From Chitinophaga agrisoli (lineage in GTDB: Bacteria; Bacteroidota; Bacteroidia; Chitinophagales; Chitinophagaceae): a stretch of 64,000 nucleotides of DNA. Position 1 is the first letter of the stretch. The number at the start of each line of letters is the position of its first letter. Shown here one piece after another: positions 7,539 through 16,213 of this stretch. The translations under genes were made by a program, and so were the position numbers. The stretch spans positions 808,327 through 872,326 of the forward strand of contig NZ_VUOC01000004.1 of assembly GCF_008386695.1 (NCBI RefSeq), in the 5' to 3' direction. The notes beneath the pieces were generated by a model, which saw only the letters and a program-made list of their open reading frames with translations, was not told where the DNA came from and did not search any database.

Positions 7539-9083
7539 ATGAGATCCACCTTCTTCCTGATCGTCACCTGCTGTTTAACGATACACACCCTGGTGGCTGC
7601 GCGGTTGCCCCGCATAGCGATCACGGGGCTGGCCATAGAATCGAGCACATTCTCACCGGCTACCACGAATGAAGCGGCTTTTCATGCCAAGTATGGGGAG
7701 CAGATCTTTACTTCCTACCCTTTCTTTAAGGCAGATGCACCGCTGCGCAACCGGGCCGTATGGCTGCCGGCTGTTATGGGGCGGTCCCTGCCTGGCGGCG
7801 CGGTTACCCGCGAAGCATATGAGTCACTGGTAAAACAGTCGCTGGAGGCCTTAAAGAAGAATGGCCCTTACGACGGGCTTTTCTTTGATATCCATGGGGC
7901 TATGAGCGTAGTAGGGCTGGACGATCCGGAAGGCGATTTTATTACCCGCATACGGGAAGTGATAGGAAAAGATGTACTGATCTCCACTTCCATGGACCTG
8001 CATGGCAATGTATCCTGGCGGCTGGCTCAAAATACGGACCTTATTACCTGTTACCGGATGGCGCCTCATGAAGACGCCATGGAGACCAAACAGCGCGCGG
8101 TAGAGAACCTGCTGAACAGACTGGAAAGCGGTAAAGGGAAACCGGCATATAAAGCCTGGATCCCCATCCCCATCCTGTTGCCTGGCGAAAAGACCAGCAC
8201 CCGGATAGAACCCGGCAAAAGCGTATACCAGGCGGTAGCACCGGCCTCCAAACAGGAAGGTATTATTGACGCGGCCATTTGGGTGGGCTATGCCTGGGCA
8301 GATGAACCGCGTAACCACGCCGTAGTCATGGTAACCGGGGATGATAAGGAAAAAGTGGCCCAGACGGCGGAGCAGCTGGCCAAACGTTTCTGGGAAGCCC
8401 GCAGCCGTTATGAATTTGTAGCGCCCACCGGCTCGCTGGATGAGTGCCTGGCCAAAGCGCTGGCCAGTGATAAACACCCTTTCTTTATTAGCGACTCCGG
8501 CGATAACCCCACTGCCGGCGGCGCAGGTGATGTGACCTGGACCATTACCCAGATACTGGCCCGTGCGGAGTTTAAAAAAGAAAACGGACCTTCGTTGATA
8601 TATGCTTCCATCCCCGGTCCTGAACTGGTAAAAAAGGCCATAGCTGTTGGCGTGGGCGGTAAAGTGGACGGTTATGCCGGCGGTATTGTAGACGCCCGTT
8701 ACGCCCCGCCAGTGCACCTGGTTGGCACCGTTACCGCCATAGAAAAAGGCGATAGGGACGCGGAAGTGGAAGTAGTGGTAAAAGTAGGCAGCGTATCTGT
8801 GATCGTTACGCAGAAACGTAAACCTTATCATAAAGAGATCGATTTCACCAGGCTGGGATTACAACCACGGAAGGCGGATATTGTAGTGGTGAAAATAGGT
8901 TACCTGGAGCCGGAACTGTATGCCATGCGGGCCGACTGGCTGCTGGCGCTTACGCCCGGCGGCGTGGACCAGGACCTGGAGCGCCTGCCTTACCACCGGA
9001 TCCAGCGGCCCATGTTCCCGCTGGACAAAGATATGCCAACACCGGACCTGTCTGCCCAGATGGTGCCCGCTGCTGATAAATGA
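7539..9083 (+). CDS. M81 family metallopeptidase (MlrC/microcystinase C-like), exported
   Basis: 514 residues. A signal peptide (MRSTFFLIVTCCLTIHTLVAA) directs export, and an ATG at 7539 in front of it is preferred to an in-frame start at 7494. The N-terminal two thirds match the DUF1485 part, with 'ESSTFSPATT', DIHGAM and DLHGNVS, which hold the family's likely zinc-binding residues. The SDSGDNPTAGGAGD segment marks the MlrC C-terminal domain. MlrC of sphingomonads finishes the breakdown of microcystin by cutting the linear tetrapeptide or Adda; most relatives in other phyla have unknown peptide or amide substrates, and a microcystin role is not implied. A GNAT acetyltransferase gene starts nine bases after its stop, suggesting an operon. 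Confidence 0.88.
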   Translation: MRSTFFLIVTCCLTIHTLVAARLPRIAITGLAIESSTFSPATTNEAAFHAKYGEQIFTSYPFFKADAPLRNRAVWLPAVMGRSLPGGAVTREAYESLVKQSLEALKKNGPYDGLFFDIHGAMSVVGLDDPEGDFITRIREVIGKDVLISTSMDLHGNVSWRLAQNTDLITCYRMAPHEDAMETKQRAVENLLNRLESGKGKPAYKAWIPIPILLPGEKTSTRIEPGKSVYQAVAPASKQEGIIDAAIWVGYAWADEPRNHAVVMVTGDDKEKVAQTAEQLAKRFWEARSRYEFVAPTGSLDECLAKALASDKHPFFISDSGDNPTAGGAGDVTWTITQILARAEFKKENGPSLIYASIPGPELVKKAIAVGVGGKVDGYAGGIVDARYAPPVHLVGTVTAIEKGDRDAEVEVVVKVGSVSVIVTQKRKPYHKEIDFTRLGLQPRKADIVVVKIGYLEPELYAMRADWLLALTPGGVDQDLERLPYHRIQRPMFPLDKDMPTPDLSAQMVPAADK

Positions 9084-9092
9084 CAGACCTAT

Positions 9093-9782
9093 ATGACAGC
9101 GCAAGACCTGACATTACTGGACAACCCTGTATGGCATTCCTTACAGACCACTCATCGCGCCCTGGCCATGGGCACAACGACCGCGCAACGGTATCCTGCC
9201 GATGTACTGTCTTTTGTGGGCTGTGACCGGGAGGCCAGTAACCCGTTGGAGAACATTCAACCCTGGGTAAACAGTGAAGAGCCGGTATTTGTGGTAGGCG
9301 ATCTGCCGCCCCTTCCCTCCCACTGGTCCGTACAGGCACGGCTGGATTGCGCGCAGATGGTTTGTCATCAGCTACATACAGTGCCGCCAAAAGAACCGGC
9401 GGAGATCGTACGGCTAACAGAAGAAGAACGGCCGGAGATGTTTACATTTATCAACAGCATACAGCCAGGATACTTTCTGCTTAATACGCCGTTGTTGGGT
9501 AGCTATTATGGTATACGCAACAACGGTCAACTGGTGGCAATAGCCGGGGAACGGATGCGGATGACAGGGCTTACGGAGATCAGCGCGGTATGCACCCATC
9601 CGGACTTTACCGGGAAGGGACTGGCGCAGCAGCTGATGATCCATGTCAGCAATAATATCTATGCGCAGGGACGCGTCCCCTTCCTGCATGTGCTGAGCAC
9701 CAATGAGCGGGCGATACGCCTGTATGAACACTTAGGATTTACTACGAGAAGGGAAATTCCTTTCTGGAAAATAATGCGGTAA
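9093..9782 (+). CDS. GNAT family N-acetyltransferase
   Basis: 229 residues. The acyl-CoA-binding core is C-terminal: 'ISAVCTHPDFTGKGLAQQLM' carries the motif A loop, followed by FLHVLSTNERAIRLYEHLGF and a closing strand, as in FR47-like enzymes. The N-terminal ~110 residues are less conserved and may form a lid or a divergent GNAT half. Cytosolic. The substrate is unknown. It follows the MlrC-like gene by nine bases and is probably on the same transcript, so modification of a product amine is possible but unproven. Confidence 0.85.
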   Translation: MTAQDLTLLDNPVWHSLQTTHRALAMGTTTAQRYPADVLSFVGCDREASNPLENIQPWVNSEEPVFVVGDLPPLPSHWSVQARLDCAQMVCHQLHTVPPKEPAEIVRLTEEERPEMFTFINSIQPGYFLLNTPLLGSYYGIRNNGQLVAIAGERMRMTGLTEISAVCTHPDFTGKGLAQQLMIHVSNNIYAQGRVPFLHVLSTNERAIRLYEHLGFTTRREIPFWKIMR

Positions 9783-9831
9783 TTATCGTGTGAATAGTTA
9801 CACGCCACGTCATCATCAATAATACTTTCTA

Positions 9832-12651
9832 ATGAGACTAACGCTCCTGCGCCGGCTGGTCCTTATGGCGCTGCTATGTATTACCCTCACTGCGGAGGCT
9901 TTTTATGTACCTGGATATGGAGGCCCACATATTGCCCGTATCTCTAATGATACCGTGGTGGTCGTTAGCGGCCGTACTTACCGGTATACGGTGGATACGC
10001 CGGAAGATAGCGGCCTGGTAAGCACTATTACAACAGTGGAAGCCTTGTTACAGGAGATGGGAGATGGATATACTGTAACGGATGCCCATGGTACACCTAA
10101 AGCAGCCGGCCCGCTGGTAACGGGAGACCGGCTGGTAACACAACCTACCGCCAATCATCATCCGGGAGTGAAAAGTTATTATGTGCTGGTACAAGCAATG
10201 GCCCTGGGCGGCACGCTCACCGCAACGCGGCCTGCCATCACCCTTAATACCCCGCAAGACATTACGCTCCATTTTACCGCCGGGCAACGCAGTCCGGATG
10301 TTACCGTACAGCTATACCTGCCGCCGGGCGTCATTGCTACGATGGAGCATACGATGGTGAATGTGATTGGCCGGGGTACTGTGCTGTTAAAGGACCTGGC
10401 CACACAGTCCATTGGCCGTACCGGTATTGGATACCCCTATACCCGGGTAGGCAACGCGACGATTACACCCGGCAGCGATGGCGGCCAGTTGGTTACATTG
10501 CAGCATCTCGATCTCCGGCCGGCCAATGGCACGGATGTATTGCTGTTGATAAAAAACGTTACACTTACTAAACCGGGCGCTTATACGATCCGTGCCAGTT
10601 ATACCACTTCGCAACCAGACAGGTTACAGAGCGCACCCGTCAGCGTTAGCTTAATGGCTGTCCGCACGATCAGCGACCTGGAACGGGTACCGGATAAGCG
10701 CACGCCTTACCACGAAACTGCAGACGTTCATCTCCGGTGGACAGCAGGCAAAGGCATGGTAAAATTGCAGCAATCTACAGACAGCGGCCGGCATTGGGTA
10801 AGGACTGCTACACAGGCTGACAATGGCCAGGCGCAGATCCGTGGGCTCCGGCCGGCGCAGCTGTACAGCTTTCGTTTGCAGGTAAAGGATGGGCCGCGTA
10901 AAGGATATTCTAACGCTGTTTATTATCATAGCGGGCCGCTGGATATCAAACGTTTTGGCGCCAGTGGGGCGGATGGAGAGGATAATACGGCGCAGATCAA
11001 TACTGCTATCAGTTACCTGCACAGCATAGGCGGCGGTACTTTGCTTTTCAGTAAAGGCGTCTATAATGTACGGACCGTTCACCTGCAAAGCAATGTATGG
11101 TTGTATATAGATAAAGACGCAACCATCAAATCGCTGAAAGGCGCTGATGCGCCGGAGACCACCTGGTTCAGCGACTGGCGGTACCGCTCCGGCCTCTCCC
11201 CTACAGACATTGGTCCTTATGCGGATCCGGAGAACTATCTTACCAAACAGGATGTGGGCCATCATTATTTCCGGAATGCCATGTTCTTTGGCGAACGGCT
11301 GGATAATGTAAAGATCATTGGCAATGGCCGCATCAGCGGTAATAAGAACCTGGTAACGGGCGATAAGGTGATGAACAATGCACCTGATAGCCGGGCAGAC
11401 AAAATGTTTGTGCTAAAACTATGCACCAACCTGGAGATAGGTGGTTTATACCGCCCGCATGATCTGTGGTATGATTCCCTTAAGGATGTTCCCTTTTATA
11501 TAAACGGCCCTACCGATACGGACAATATGCTGCATATAGACCAGGCTGGTCATTTTGTACTGCTGGCCACCGGCACAGATACGATCTCTATGCACGATAC
11601 CTGGCTGGGAAAGGATAATCCTTCCAATGCCCGCGATATTTTTGATTTTATGGCCTGTAACGAGGTAACGGTGACCAATATCTACTCCAGGGTAAGCGCG
11701 GATGATATCATAAAACCGGGATCGGATTGCTCACTGGGTTTCACCCGGCCTGCCCGTCATTACCGGGTACGTAACGTGATCGGGGATACGAACTGTAACC
11801 TGTTCCAGGTAGGATCTGAAACAGCGGATGATATTATGGATATCTGCGTAGATAATATCTATGTACTGGGCGCCAATAAAGCAGGCTTCTCCATCTCCAC
11901 CAATGATGGCGCGCACGTAAAGGATATACATCTTAACTGCGGGCATACAGGCCCCATCCACTCCCGCTCCAGGATGTTGCGGACCACTGCCCCGTTCTTT
12001 ATCTCTATCTCTAACAGGGGCCGCATATTGGGCGCAAAAGCCGGTAAATATGCGTTTACGGAAGATGGCCGAAAACATAATGAGCTGCTGATCCGGAATG
12101 TGGCCATTGGCCAGGTGGAAAACATCCTTATCAATGGTATAGATATTTCGGAAGTATATGGCGGCAGCTCATTCCGGGGCGACCGGTGGAAAGCTTATGA
12201 TGGCACTCAGAAAAAAGCCACTTCTATCATTGCCGGTTATGCGCTGCCGGATGCAGCAGCAGTAAATGGCGGGCTGGATTTCAGGTTGCCGGACGGACGG
12301 CATACCGGTTATATTACCAACGTATCGTTTACCGATGTACATATCACGGATAAAGGCGGGCATCCCGCGGCAGATACGCTGCAATCACCGCCAGAGCTGG
12401 GCGTAGGCCAGTATAATATTGGCGATCTGAAGGTACAGCCCTCCTATGGCCTGTGGGCACGGCATGTAAAAGGGCTTAGCATCCACCAGTGTTCCTTCCG
12501 GTATGAGCAGCCAGACGGCAGGTATGCACTTTTCCTGGATGATGTGGACAGTGCCAGCATAGAGGACGTGCAATTGCTGCCGCCGGCTACGCATGCGCAG
12601 GCTGTCAAATTAAGGAACAGTCATGCGGTCAGTATCCGGATGGCGCCTTAG
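9832..12651 (+). CDS. Secreted GH28-like (polygalacturonase-related) beta-helix protein
   Basis: 939 residues with a signal peptide ending near TAEAF (residue 23). Residues about 25-280 form an unassigned beta-rich region, and about 280-365 look like a fibronectin-III domain (RWTAG.GMVKLQQSTDSGRHW ... YSFRLQVKDG). Residues about 370-935 begin 'DIKRFGASGADGEDNTAQINTAI' and contain 'GGGTLLFSKGVYNVRTVHLQSNVWLYID', the typical opening of GH28/pectate-lyase-superfamily enzymes. One Asp pair is present (RVSADDI), but the canonical His-Gly and Arg-Ile-Lys catalytic positions are not recognisable where expected ('NLFQVGSE', 'GFSISTND'), so it may have changed activity. Its stop codon abuts the stop of the convergent SDR gene with no base between. 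Exported; substrate presumably a uronic-acid or other polysaccharide. Confidence 0.8.
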   Translation: MRLTLLRRLVLMALLCITLTAEAFYVPGYGGPHIARISNDTVVVVSGRTYRYTVDTPEDSGLVSTITTVEALLQEMGDGYTVTDAHGTPKAAGPLVTGDRLVTQPTANHHPGVKSYYVLVQAMALGGTLTATRPAITLNTPQDITLHFTAGQRSPDVTVQLYLPPGVIATMEHTMVNVIGRGTVLLKDLATQSIGRTGIGYPYTRVGNATITPGSDGGQLVTLQHLDLRPANGTDVLLLIKNVTLTKPGAYTIRASYTTSQPDRLQSAPVSVSLMAVRTISDLERVPDKRTPYHETADVHLRWTAGKGMVKLQQSTDSGRHWVRTATQADNGQAQIRGLRPAQLYSFRLQVKDGPRKGYSNAVYYHSGPLDIKRFGASGADGEDNTAQINTAISYLHSIGGGTLLFSKGVYNVRTVHLQSNVWLYIDKDATIKSLKGADAPETTWFSDWRYRSGLSPTDIGPYADPENYLTKQDVGHHYFRNAMFFGERLDNVKIIGNGRISGNKNLVTGDKVMNNAPDSRADKMFVLKLCTNLEIGGLYRPHDLWYDSLKDVPFYINGPTDTDNMLHIDQAGHFVLLATGTDTISMHDTWLGKDNPSNARDIFDFMACNEVTVTNIYSRVSADDIIKPGSDCSLGFTRPARHYRVRNVIGDTNCNLFQVGSETADDIMDICVDNIYVLGANKAGFSISTNDGAHVKDIHLNCGHTGPIHSRSRMLRTTAPFFISISNRGRILGAKAGKYAFTEDGRKHNELLIRNVAIGQVENILINGIDISEVYGGSSFRGDRWKAYDGTQKKATSIIAGYALPDAAAVNGGLDFRLPDGRHTGYITNVSFTDVHITDKGGHPAADTLQSPPELGVGQYNIGDLKVQPSYGLWARHVKGLSIHQCSFRYEQPDGRYALFLDDVDSASIEDVQLLPPATHAQAVKLRNSHAVSIRMAP

Positions 12652-13404
12652 TTACAGGGAACCCAGGCCGCCTGCTATCAGCAGCTCTGCGCCTACCATA
12701 AAGGCTGATTCATCTGAGGCCAGGTACAGGGCTGCATTGGCCAGCTCTTCCGGCGTACCTACCCGTTTAAGGGGCGTGAACTCGCCCATCCCATCGCGCA
12801 TAGCGAGGGCTTCCTCTTTGGAAGCAGCTACCGTATCAAATACCGGGGTATCTACCGGGCCGGGGGTAAGCACATTTACGCGGATCTTACGGCCGATAAG
12901 CTCTGCGGAAAAACTGCGGGCCAATGAGCGCACCGCCGCTTTGGAGGCTGCATACACCGCATGGTTAGCTACGCCCATATCTGCTACCACGGAGGATACC
13001 AGCACAATAGAAGCGCCATCATTCAGATAGGGCAATGATTTTGTTACGGTGAAGAAAGCGCCTTTGAAGTTGATATCGCTCACTTTATCGAACATCTCTT
13101 CTGAAAAATCGCCCAGCGCGCCTAATACATATACTGCCGCATTGGCGATCAGCACATCCACCTTACCCAATTTCTCCTGCACGGTCTTATATAAGCGGTC
13201 AATATCTTTCAGATTGGCCACATCGCCCTGTACACCAATAGCGCCATGGCCTATGGCGGCCACCGCTTTATCCAGCGCATCCTGACGCCGGCCGGTAATG
13301 GCTACTTTAGCGCCCTGTGCCGCAAACAGCTTAGCTGTTGCCAAACCGATACCACTATTGCCGCCTGTAATTACGGCTACCTTATTATTTAATTTTCCTG
13401 ACAT
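12652..13404 (-). CDS. Short-chain dehydrogenase/reductase
   Basis: 250 residues, classical SDR length. The nucleotide-binding TGGNSGIG motif is at about 13-20, the structural NAA at about 89-91, the catalytic Ser near 'SSVVADMG' and the active-site Tyr-x3-Lys at 151-155 (YAASK). A basic residue at the end of strand 2 (GRR) suggests NADP(H). The substrate is unknown. Minus strand, alone, 94 bases after the Crp-type gene that lies upstream on the same strand. In many Bacteroidota and Proteobacteria genomes such an SDR sits beside a regulator; here the Crp-like gene is the obvious candidate. Confidence 0.9.
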   Translation of the reverse strand: MSGKLNNKVAVITGGNSGIGLATAKLFAAQGAKVAITGRRQDALDKAVAAIGHGAIGVQGDVANLKDIDRLYKTVQEKLGKVDVLIANAAVYVLGALGDFSEEMFDKVSDINFKGAFFTVTKSLPYLNDGASIVLVSSVVADMGVANHAVYAASKAAVRSLARSFSAELIGRKIRVNVLTPGPVDTPVFDTVAASKEEALAMRDGMGEFTPLKRVGTPEELANAALYLASDESAFMVGAELLIAGGLGSL

Positions 13405-13498
13405 GATCTTTGCTTTTTTGTTTGAGTTTCTATTGCAAAGTTGCCGGGAATGGCAGCCATTAAAAATGAACCAGATCAGGAAATATGGTTGATGTAGT

Positions 13499-14086
13499 TC
13501 AACCTTTTTTCTTCAGTTTATTGTTGCGGATACGGGAGAGGAATTCTGTGGTCATGCCCAGGTAAGAGGCCAGCGCGTATTGGGGAACCCGCAGCACCAT
13601 TTGCGGATATTTTTCAAGGAACAGGGTATACCGTTCTTCTGCGGATTGTGTGAGGTTGGCGATCACCCGGCGCTGCTGGTAGGCGGCGGAACGTTCCGCC
13701 ATGATACGGAACAGCGTTTCATATTTATGATTGACCGCTTTGAGCCTTTTTTCGCTTTCGTAATCTATCTGCAGGATGGTACTGTCTTCCAGCGCGACAA
13801 CAAACATGGTAGCCGGCTGCTGGAATACATAGCTATTGTAGTCAGAGATCCACCAATCTTCTATGGCCAGCTGAATGGTATGGTCTTCTCCTTTTTCGTC
13901 TATTACATAGGCCCTGAAGGCGCCCTCCAGCACATAATTACGGTATTTGGCCACAAACTCCGGCTGGATGATGAATTGTTTCTTTTTGACCTTTTTCATG
14001 CTGAAAGCGGCCATTACCTCCTCCAGTTCCGCCGGTGTGAAAGATGGAACCCTATTCTTCAGGTGTGTGAGAAACTGTCCGGACAT
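13499..14086 (-). CDS. Crp/Fnr family transcriptional regulator
   Basis: 195 residues. The N-terminal half is a cyclic-nucleotide-binding-type beta roll (KKKQFIIQPEF ... YVLEGAFRAYVIDEKGEDHTIQLAIEDWW), and the C-terminal half has a short helix-turn-helix ('VPQYALASYLGMTTEFLSRIRNN'). This is the common Bacteroidota Crp subtype; the residues that bind cAMP in E. coli Crp are not evident, so the ligand is unknown. It is upstream of the SDR on the same strand and may control it. A near match to the -7 box (TAATTTTA, minus strand, 14110-14117) precedes it. Confidence 0.88.
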   Translation of the reverse strand: MSGQFLTHLKNRVPSFTPAELEEVMAAFSMKKVKKKQFIIQPEFVAKYRNYVLEGAFRAYVIDEKGEDHTIQLAIEDWWISDYNSYVFQQPATMFVVALEDSTILQIDYESEKRLKAVNHKYETLFRIMAERSAAYQQRRVIANLTQSAEERYTLFLEKYPQMVLRVPQYALASYLGMTTEFLSRIRNNKLKKKG

Positions 14087-14128
14087 GTTTGCAGCTGTAT
14101 TTGACAGGCTAAAATTATAATTTTTTAC

Positions 14129-14409
14129 TTGGCGCAGACCTACTTATTGTCTACCCCAGCCCTGTGCATGGATAAAGGCCACTACACGCTAACCGGGAAC
14201 ATGACGCTGCATGGCGTGACCAAATCGGTAACATTTGACCTGCAGTACCGCGGCACGGTTACCAACCCGCAGACCAACCAGCCCAGCGCAGGATTTATAG
14301 CCAGCGGTACATTAAACGCTCTGTATTGGGGTTTGGCAGTAAGTTTGGCGCTCCCCTGCTGAGTGATGAAGTGACGTTCAAGGCATCCGGCGAGTTTGCT
14401 AAGAACTAG
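14129..14409 (+). pseudogene. YceI-family remnant: 5' truncated and frameshifted
   Basis: Frame 1 reads 'GHYTLTGNMTLHGVTKSVTFDLQYRG' then 'GFIASGT', the second half of a YceI domain. After GGT ACA at about 14311 the expected ending continues only in the next frame, as IKRSVLGFGSKFGAP then LLSDEVTFKASGEFAKN and a TAG at 14407. Adding one A at 14311-14312 restores the family pattern, so a single-base deletion is the likely lesion. The first ~100 residues, including a signal peptide, are absent, and only a TTG is available as a start. Normal YceI proteins are periplasmic isoprenoid-binding lipocalins of about 180-220 residues. It lies beside the Crp-type regulator. Confidence 0.8.
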
Positions 14410-14569
14410 GTTGAGGGCAGGCTGATTCACCTATCTTTTAAGGGTAATGAATTGATTTTTAATATTATTTTGCAAACACAGAAAATATTTTGCCGGAGTT
14501 GTCCAATTCCGCTAAGTGAGGTTGTAGTGTGGTTGTTATTTGATATTAAAACATTAAAACCTTAACAAG

Positions 14570-14914
14570 ATGAAAGACTTCCTTTTTGTATTCAGAGCAG
14601 ATTATTTGAATATGCCCCAGGTTTCACCTGAAGAGATGCAGGCAATGACCAAACGCTGGATGGATTGGATTGGCGGTATTGCCGCACAGCAGAAGCTGGC
14701 AGACCGCGGCAACCGCCTGGAGCGTACCGGCGCGGTGGTACGTGGCGCCAATCTTGTTACGGACGGGCCCTATACAGAGGTGAAGGAAAGTATAGGCGGC
14801 TATACGATAGTAAAAGCGGAATCCCTGGAGGAAGCGTCAGAAATGGCCAAGGGATGCCCCATCTTTAATTTTGGCGGCAGCGTAGAAGTACGGGAGATCA
14901 GCCCATTGATGTAG
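14570..14914 (+). CDS. YCII-related DGPF-domain protein
   Basis: 114 residues of the YCII/DGPF family: 'FLFVFRADYL' strand, the W-x-x-W helix, and the name-giving 'VTDGPYTEVKESIGGYTIVKA' (here DGPY rather than DGPF), ending in 'GGSVEVREISPLM'. Function unknown; the fold is a ferredoxin-like dimer. Genes of this family are known to be the most frequent neighbours of ECF42-type sigma factors and can be their regulatory targets, and such a sigma factor gene follows here, 55 bases downstream. A 17-bp perfect hairpin separates the two genes. Confidence 0.9.
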   Translation: MKDFLFVFRADYLNMPQVSPEEMQAMTKRWMDWIGGIAAQQKLADRGNRLERTGAVVRGANLVTDGPYTEVKESIGGYTIVKAESLEEASEMAKGCPIFNFGGSVEVREISPLM

Positions 14915-14919
14915 TAATA

Positions 14920-14963
14920 AAAAGCCTTTGTAATACTATCTTTATGGTATTACAAAGGCTTTT
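14920..14963 (+). terminator. 17-bp perfect hairpin between the DGPF and ECF42 genes
   Basis: The left arm 14920-14936 (AAAAGCCTTTGTAATAC) and right arm 14947-14963 are exactly complementary, with a 10-base loop. The right arm ends in four T, so it can act as a terminator for the DGPF gene, but it ends only six bases before the sigma factor ATG and would also cover any ribosome binding site. It could therefore be an attenuator. Confidence 0.7.
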
Positions 14964-14969
14964 AGTTTT

Positions 14970-16196
14970 ATGGAAGGAAACGAACTGATCCCCAACCTGT
15001 TCCGGACAGAATACCGGAAGATCGCCGCTGTGTTGTGTAAACACTTTGGCTTTGTGCATATGGAGATAGCGGAAGATATTGTAAGCGATACCTTCCTTAC
15101 CGCTACGGAAACCTGGGGACTGAAGGGGCTGCCGGAAAATCCCGTGGCCTGGTTATATACCGTAGCCAAAAACAAAGCAAAGAACCTGCTTAAACATGAG
15201 GCGGTACACCAAAAAACCGCGAAACTGCTCATTACCCCGGAACAGGAGATCCCTGATACTGATATAGACCTCTCTGATGAGAATATACGGGACAGCCAGC
15301 TGCAGATGATGTTTGCGGTATGCCATCCCTCCATTCCCGCAGAATCGCAGATAGGCCTGGCCCTACGCATCCTTTGCGGTTTTGGGATAGAGGAAATTGC
15401 CGACGCTTTTTTAACGAATAAGGAGACCATCAACAAACGCCTGTTCCGTGCTAAGGAAAAACTGCGGGAAGAAAATATCGCCATTGCCTTTCCTGGTAAA
15501 GCAGAGATCAATAAACGGCTGGAGATGGTGCTGCGCACCCTGTACCTGCTGTTTAACGAAGGATACTACTCCGCCAGTCAGAATACCGTTTTACGCAAAG
15601 ACCTTTGTATGGAAGCCATGCGGCTTACCATTCTGCTATTGGAGAATCCCAGCACTAACCTGCCGCCAGTAAACGCGCTGCTTTCGCTGATGTGTTTCCA
15701 GTCGTCCCGGTTTGAGGCGCGTACAGATGCCAGCGGCGAGACCGTATTGTATAATGACCAGGATACAAGCCTGTGGGATCACCAGCTGATCATGCAGGGC
15801 GAATATTACCTGAATATGGCCTCGCAAGGCAATGAGCTCTCCAAATACCACCTGGAAGCCGGTATTGCTTACTGGCATACCATTAAGGAAGATACCACTG
15901 AGAAATGGGAGCAGATCCTGCAGCTGTACAACCATCTTCTACAACTGGAATACTCCCCTATGGCGGCGCTGAACCGCACCTTTGCCCTTTCTAAAGCCAA
16001 CGGAAAAGCAGAAGCCATTGTAGAGGCGGAGAAACTGCAGCTGGACAATCATCATCTGTATTATTCCCTGCTGGGGGAATTGTATACCGGCGTAGATAAT
16101 AACAAGGCCCGGCAGCATTTTGAAAAGGCCTTGCAAATGGCTAAATCCACCGCTGATCAAAAGATCATTACCCAGAAAATACAGGCGTTAGGGTAA
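14970..16196 (+). CDS. ECF42-type RNA polymerase sigma factor with C-terminal TPR extension
   Basis: 408 residues. Sigma region 2 spans about 8-80 (FRTEYRKIAAVLCKHFG ... AEDIVSDTF ... NPVAWLYTVAKNKA) and region 4 about 110-165 (FGIEEIADAFLTNKETINKR). After these comes a long C-terminal extension: a DUF6596-like part (LYLLFNEGYYSA ... EAMRLTILL) and a TPR-like end (about 290-405). That architecture, with a DGPF gene beside it, identifies the ECF42 group. In this group the C-terminal domain rather than a separate anti-sigma factor is thought to control activity, and no anti-sigma gene is present here. The start is 7 bases after a strong hairpin. A TlpA gene follows 17 bases after the stop and may be co-transcribed. 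Confidence 0.92.
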   Translation: MEGNELIPNLFRTEYRKIAAVLCKHFGFVHMEIAEDIVSDTFLTATETWGLKGLPENPVAWLYTVAKNKAKNLLKHEAVHQKTAKLLITPEQEIPDTDIDLSDENIRDSQLQMMFAVCHPSIPAESQIGLALRILCGFGIEEIADAFLTNKETINKRLFRAKEKLREENIAIAFPGKAEINKRLEMVLRTLYLLFNEGYYSASQNTVLRKDLCMEAMRLTILLLENPSTNLPPVNALLSLMCFQSSRFEARTDASGETVLYNDQDTSLWDHQLIMQGEYYLNMASQGNELSKYHLEAGIAYWHTIKEDTTEKWEQILQLYNHLLQLEYSPMAALNRTFALSKANGKAEAIVEAEKLQLDNHHLYYSLLGELYTGVDNNKARQHFEKALQMAKSTADQKIITQKIQALG

Positions 16197-16213
16197 TGTG
16201 TTATATTTAGTTC

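Noticed and set aside
7851-8831. 326-codon open frame on the minus strand
   Set aside because: It lies wholly inside the MlrC-like gene on the other strand, has no recognisable domain and has a low-complexity aromatic/Gly composition typical of an antisense shadow.
7539-9083. Microcystin degradation gene mlrC
   Set aside because: The family is right, but mlrA, mlrB and mlrD are absent and most M81 proteins have other substrates, so no gene symbol was given.
14129-14362. Intact small gene of 77 codons
   Set aside because: The frame carries only half of a YceI domain and its missing end is present in the next frame, so it is a pseudogene.
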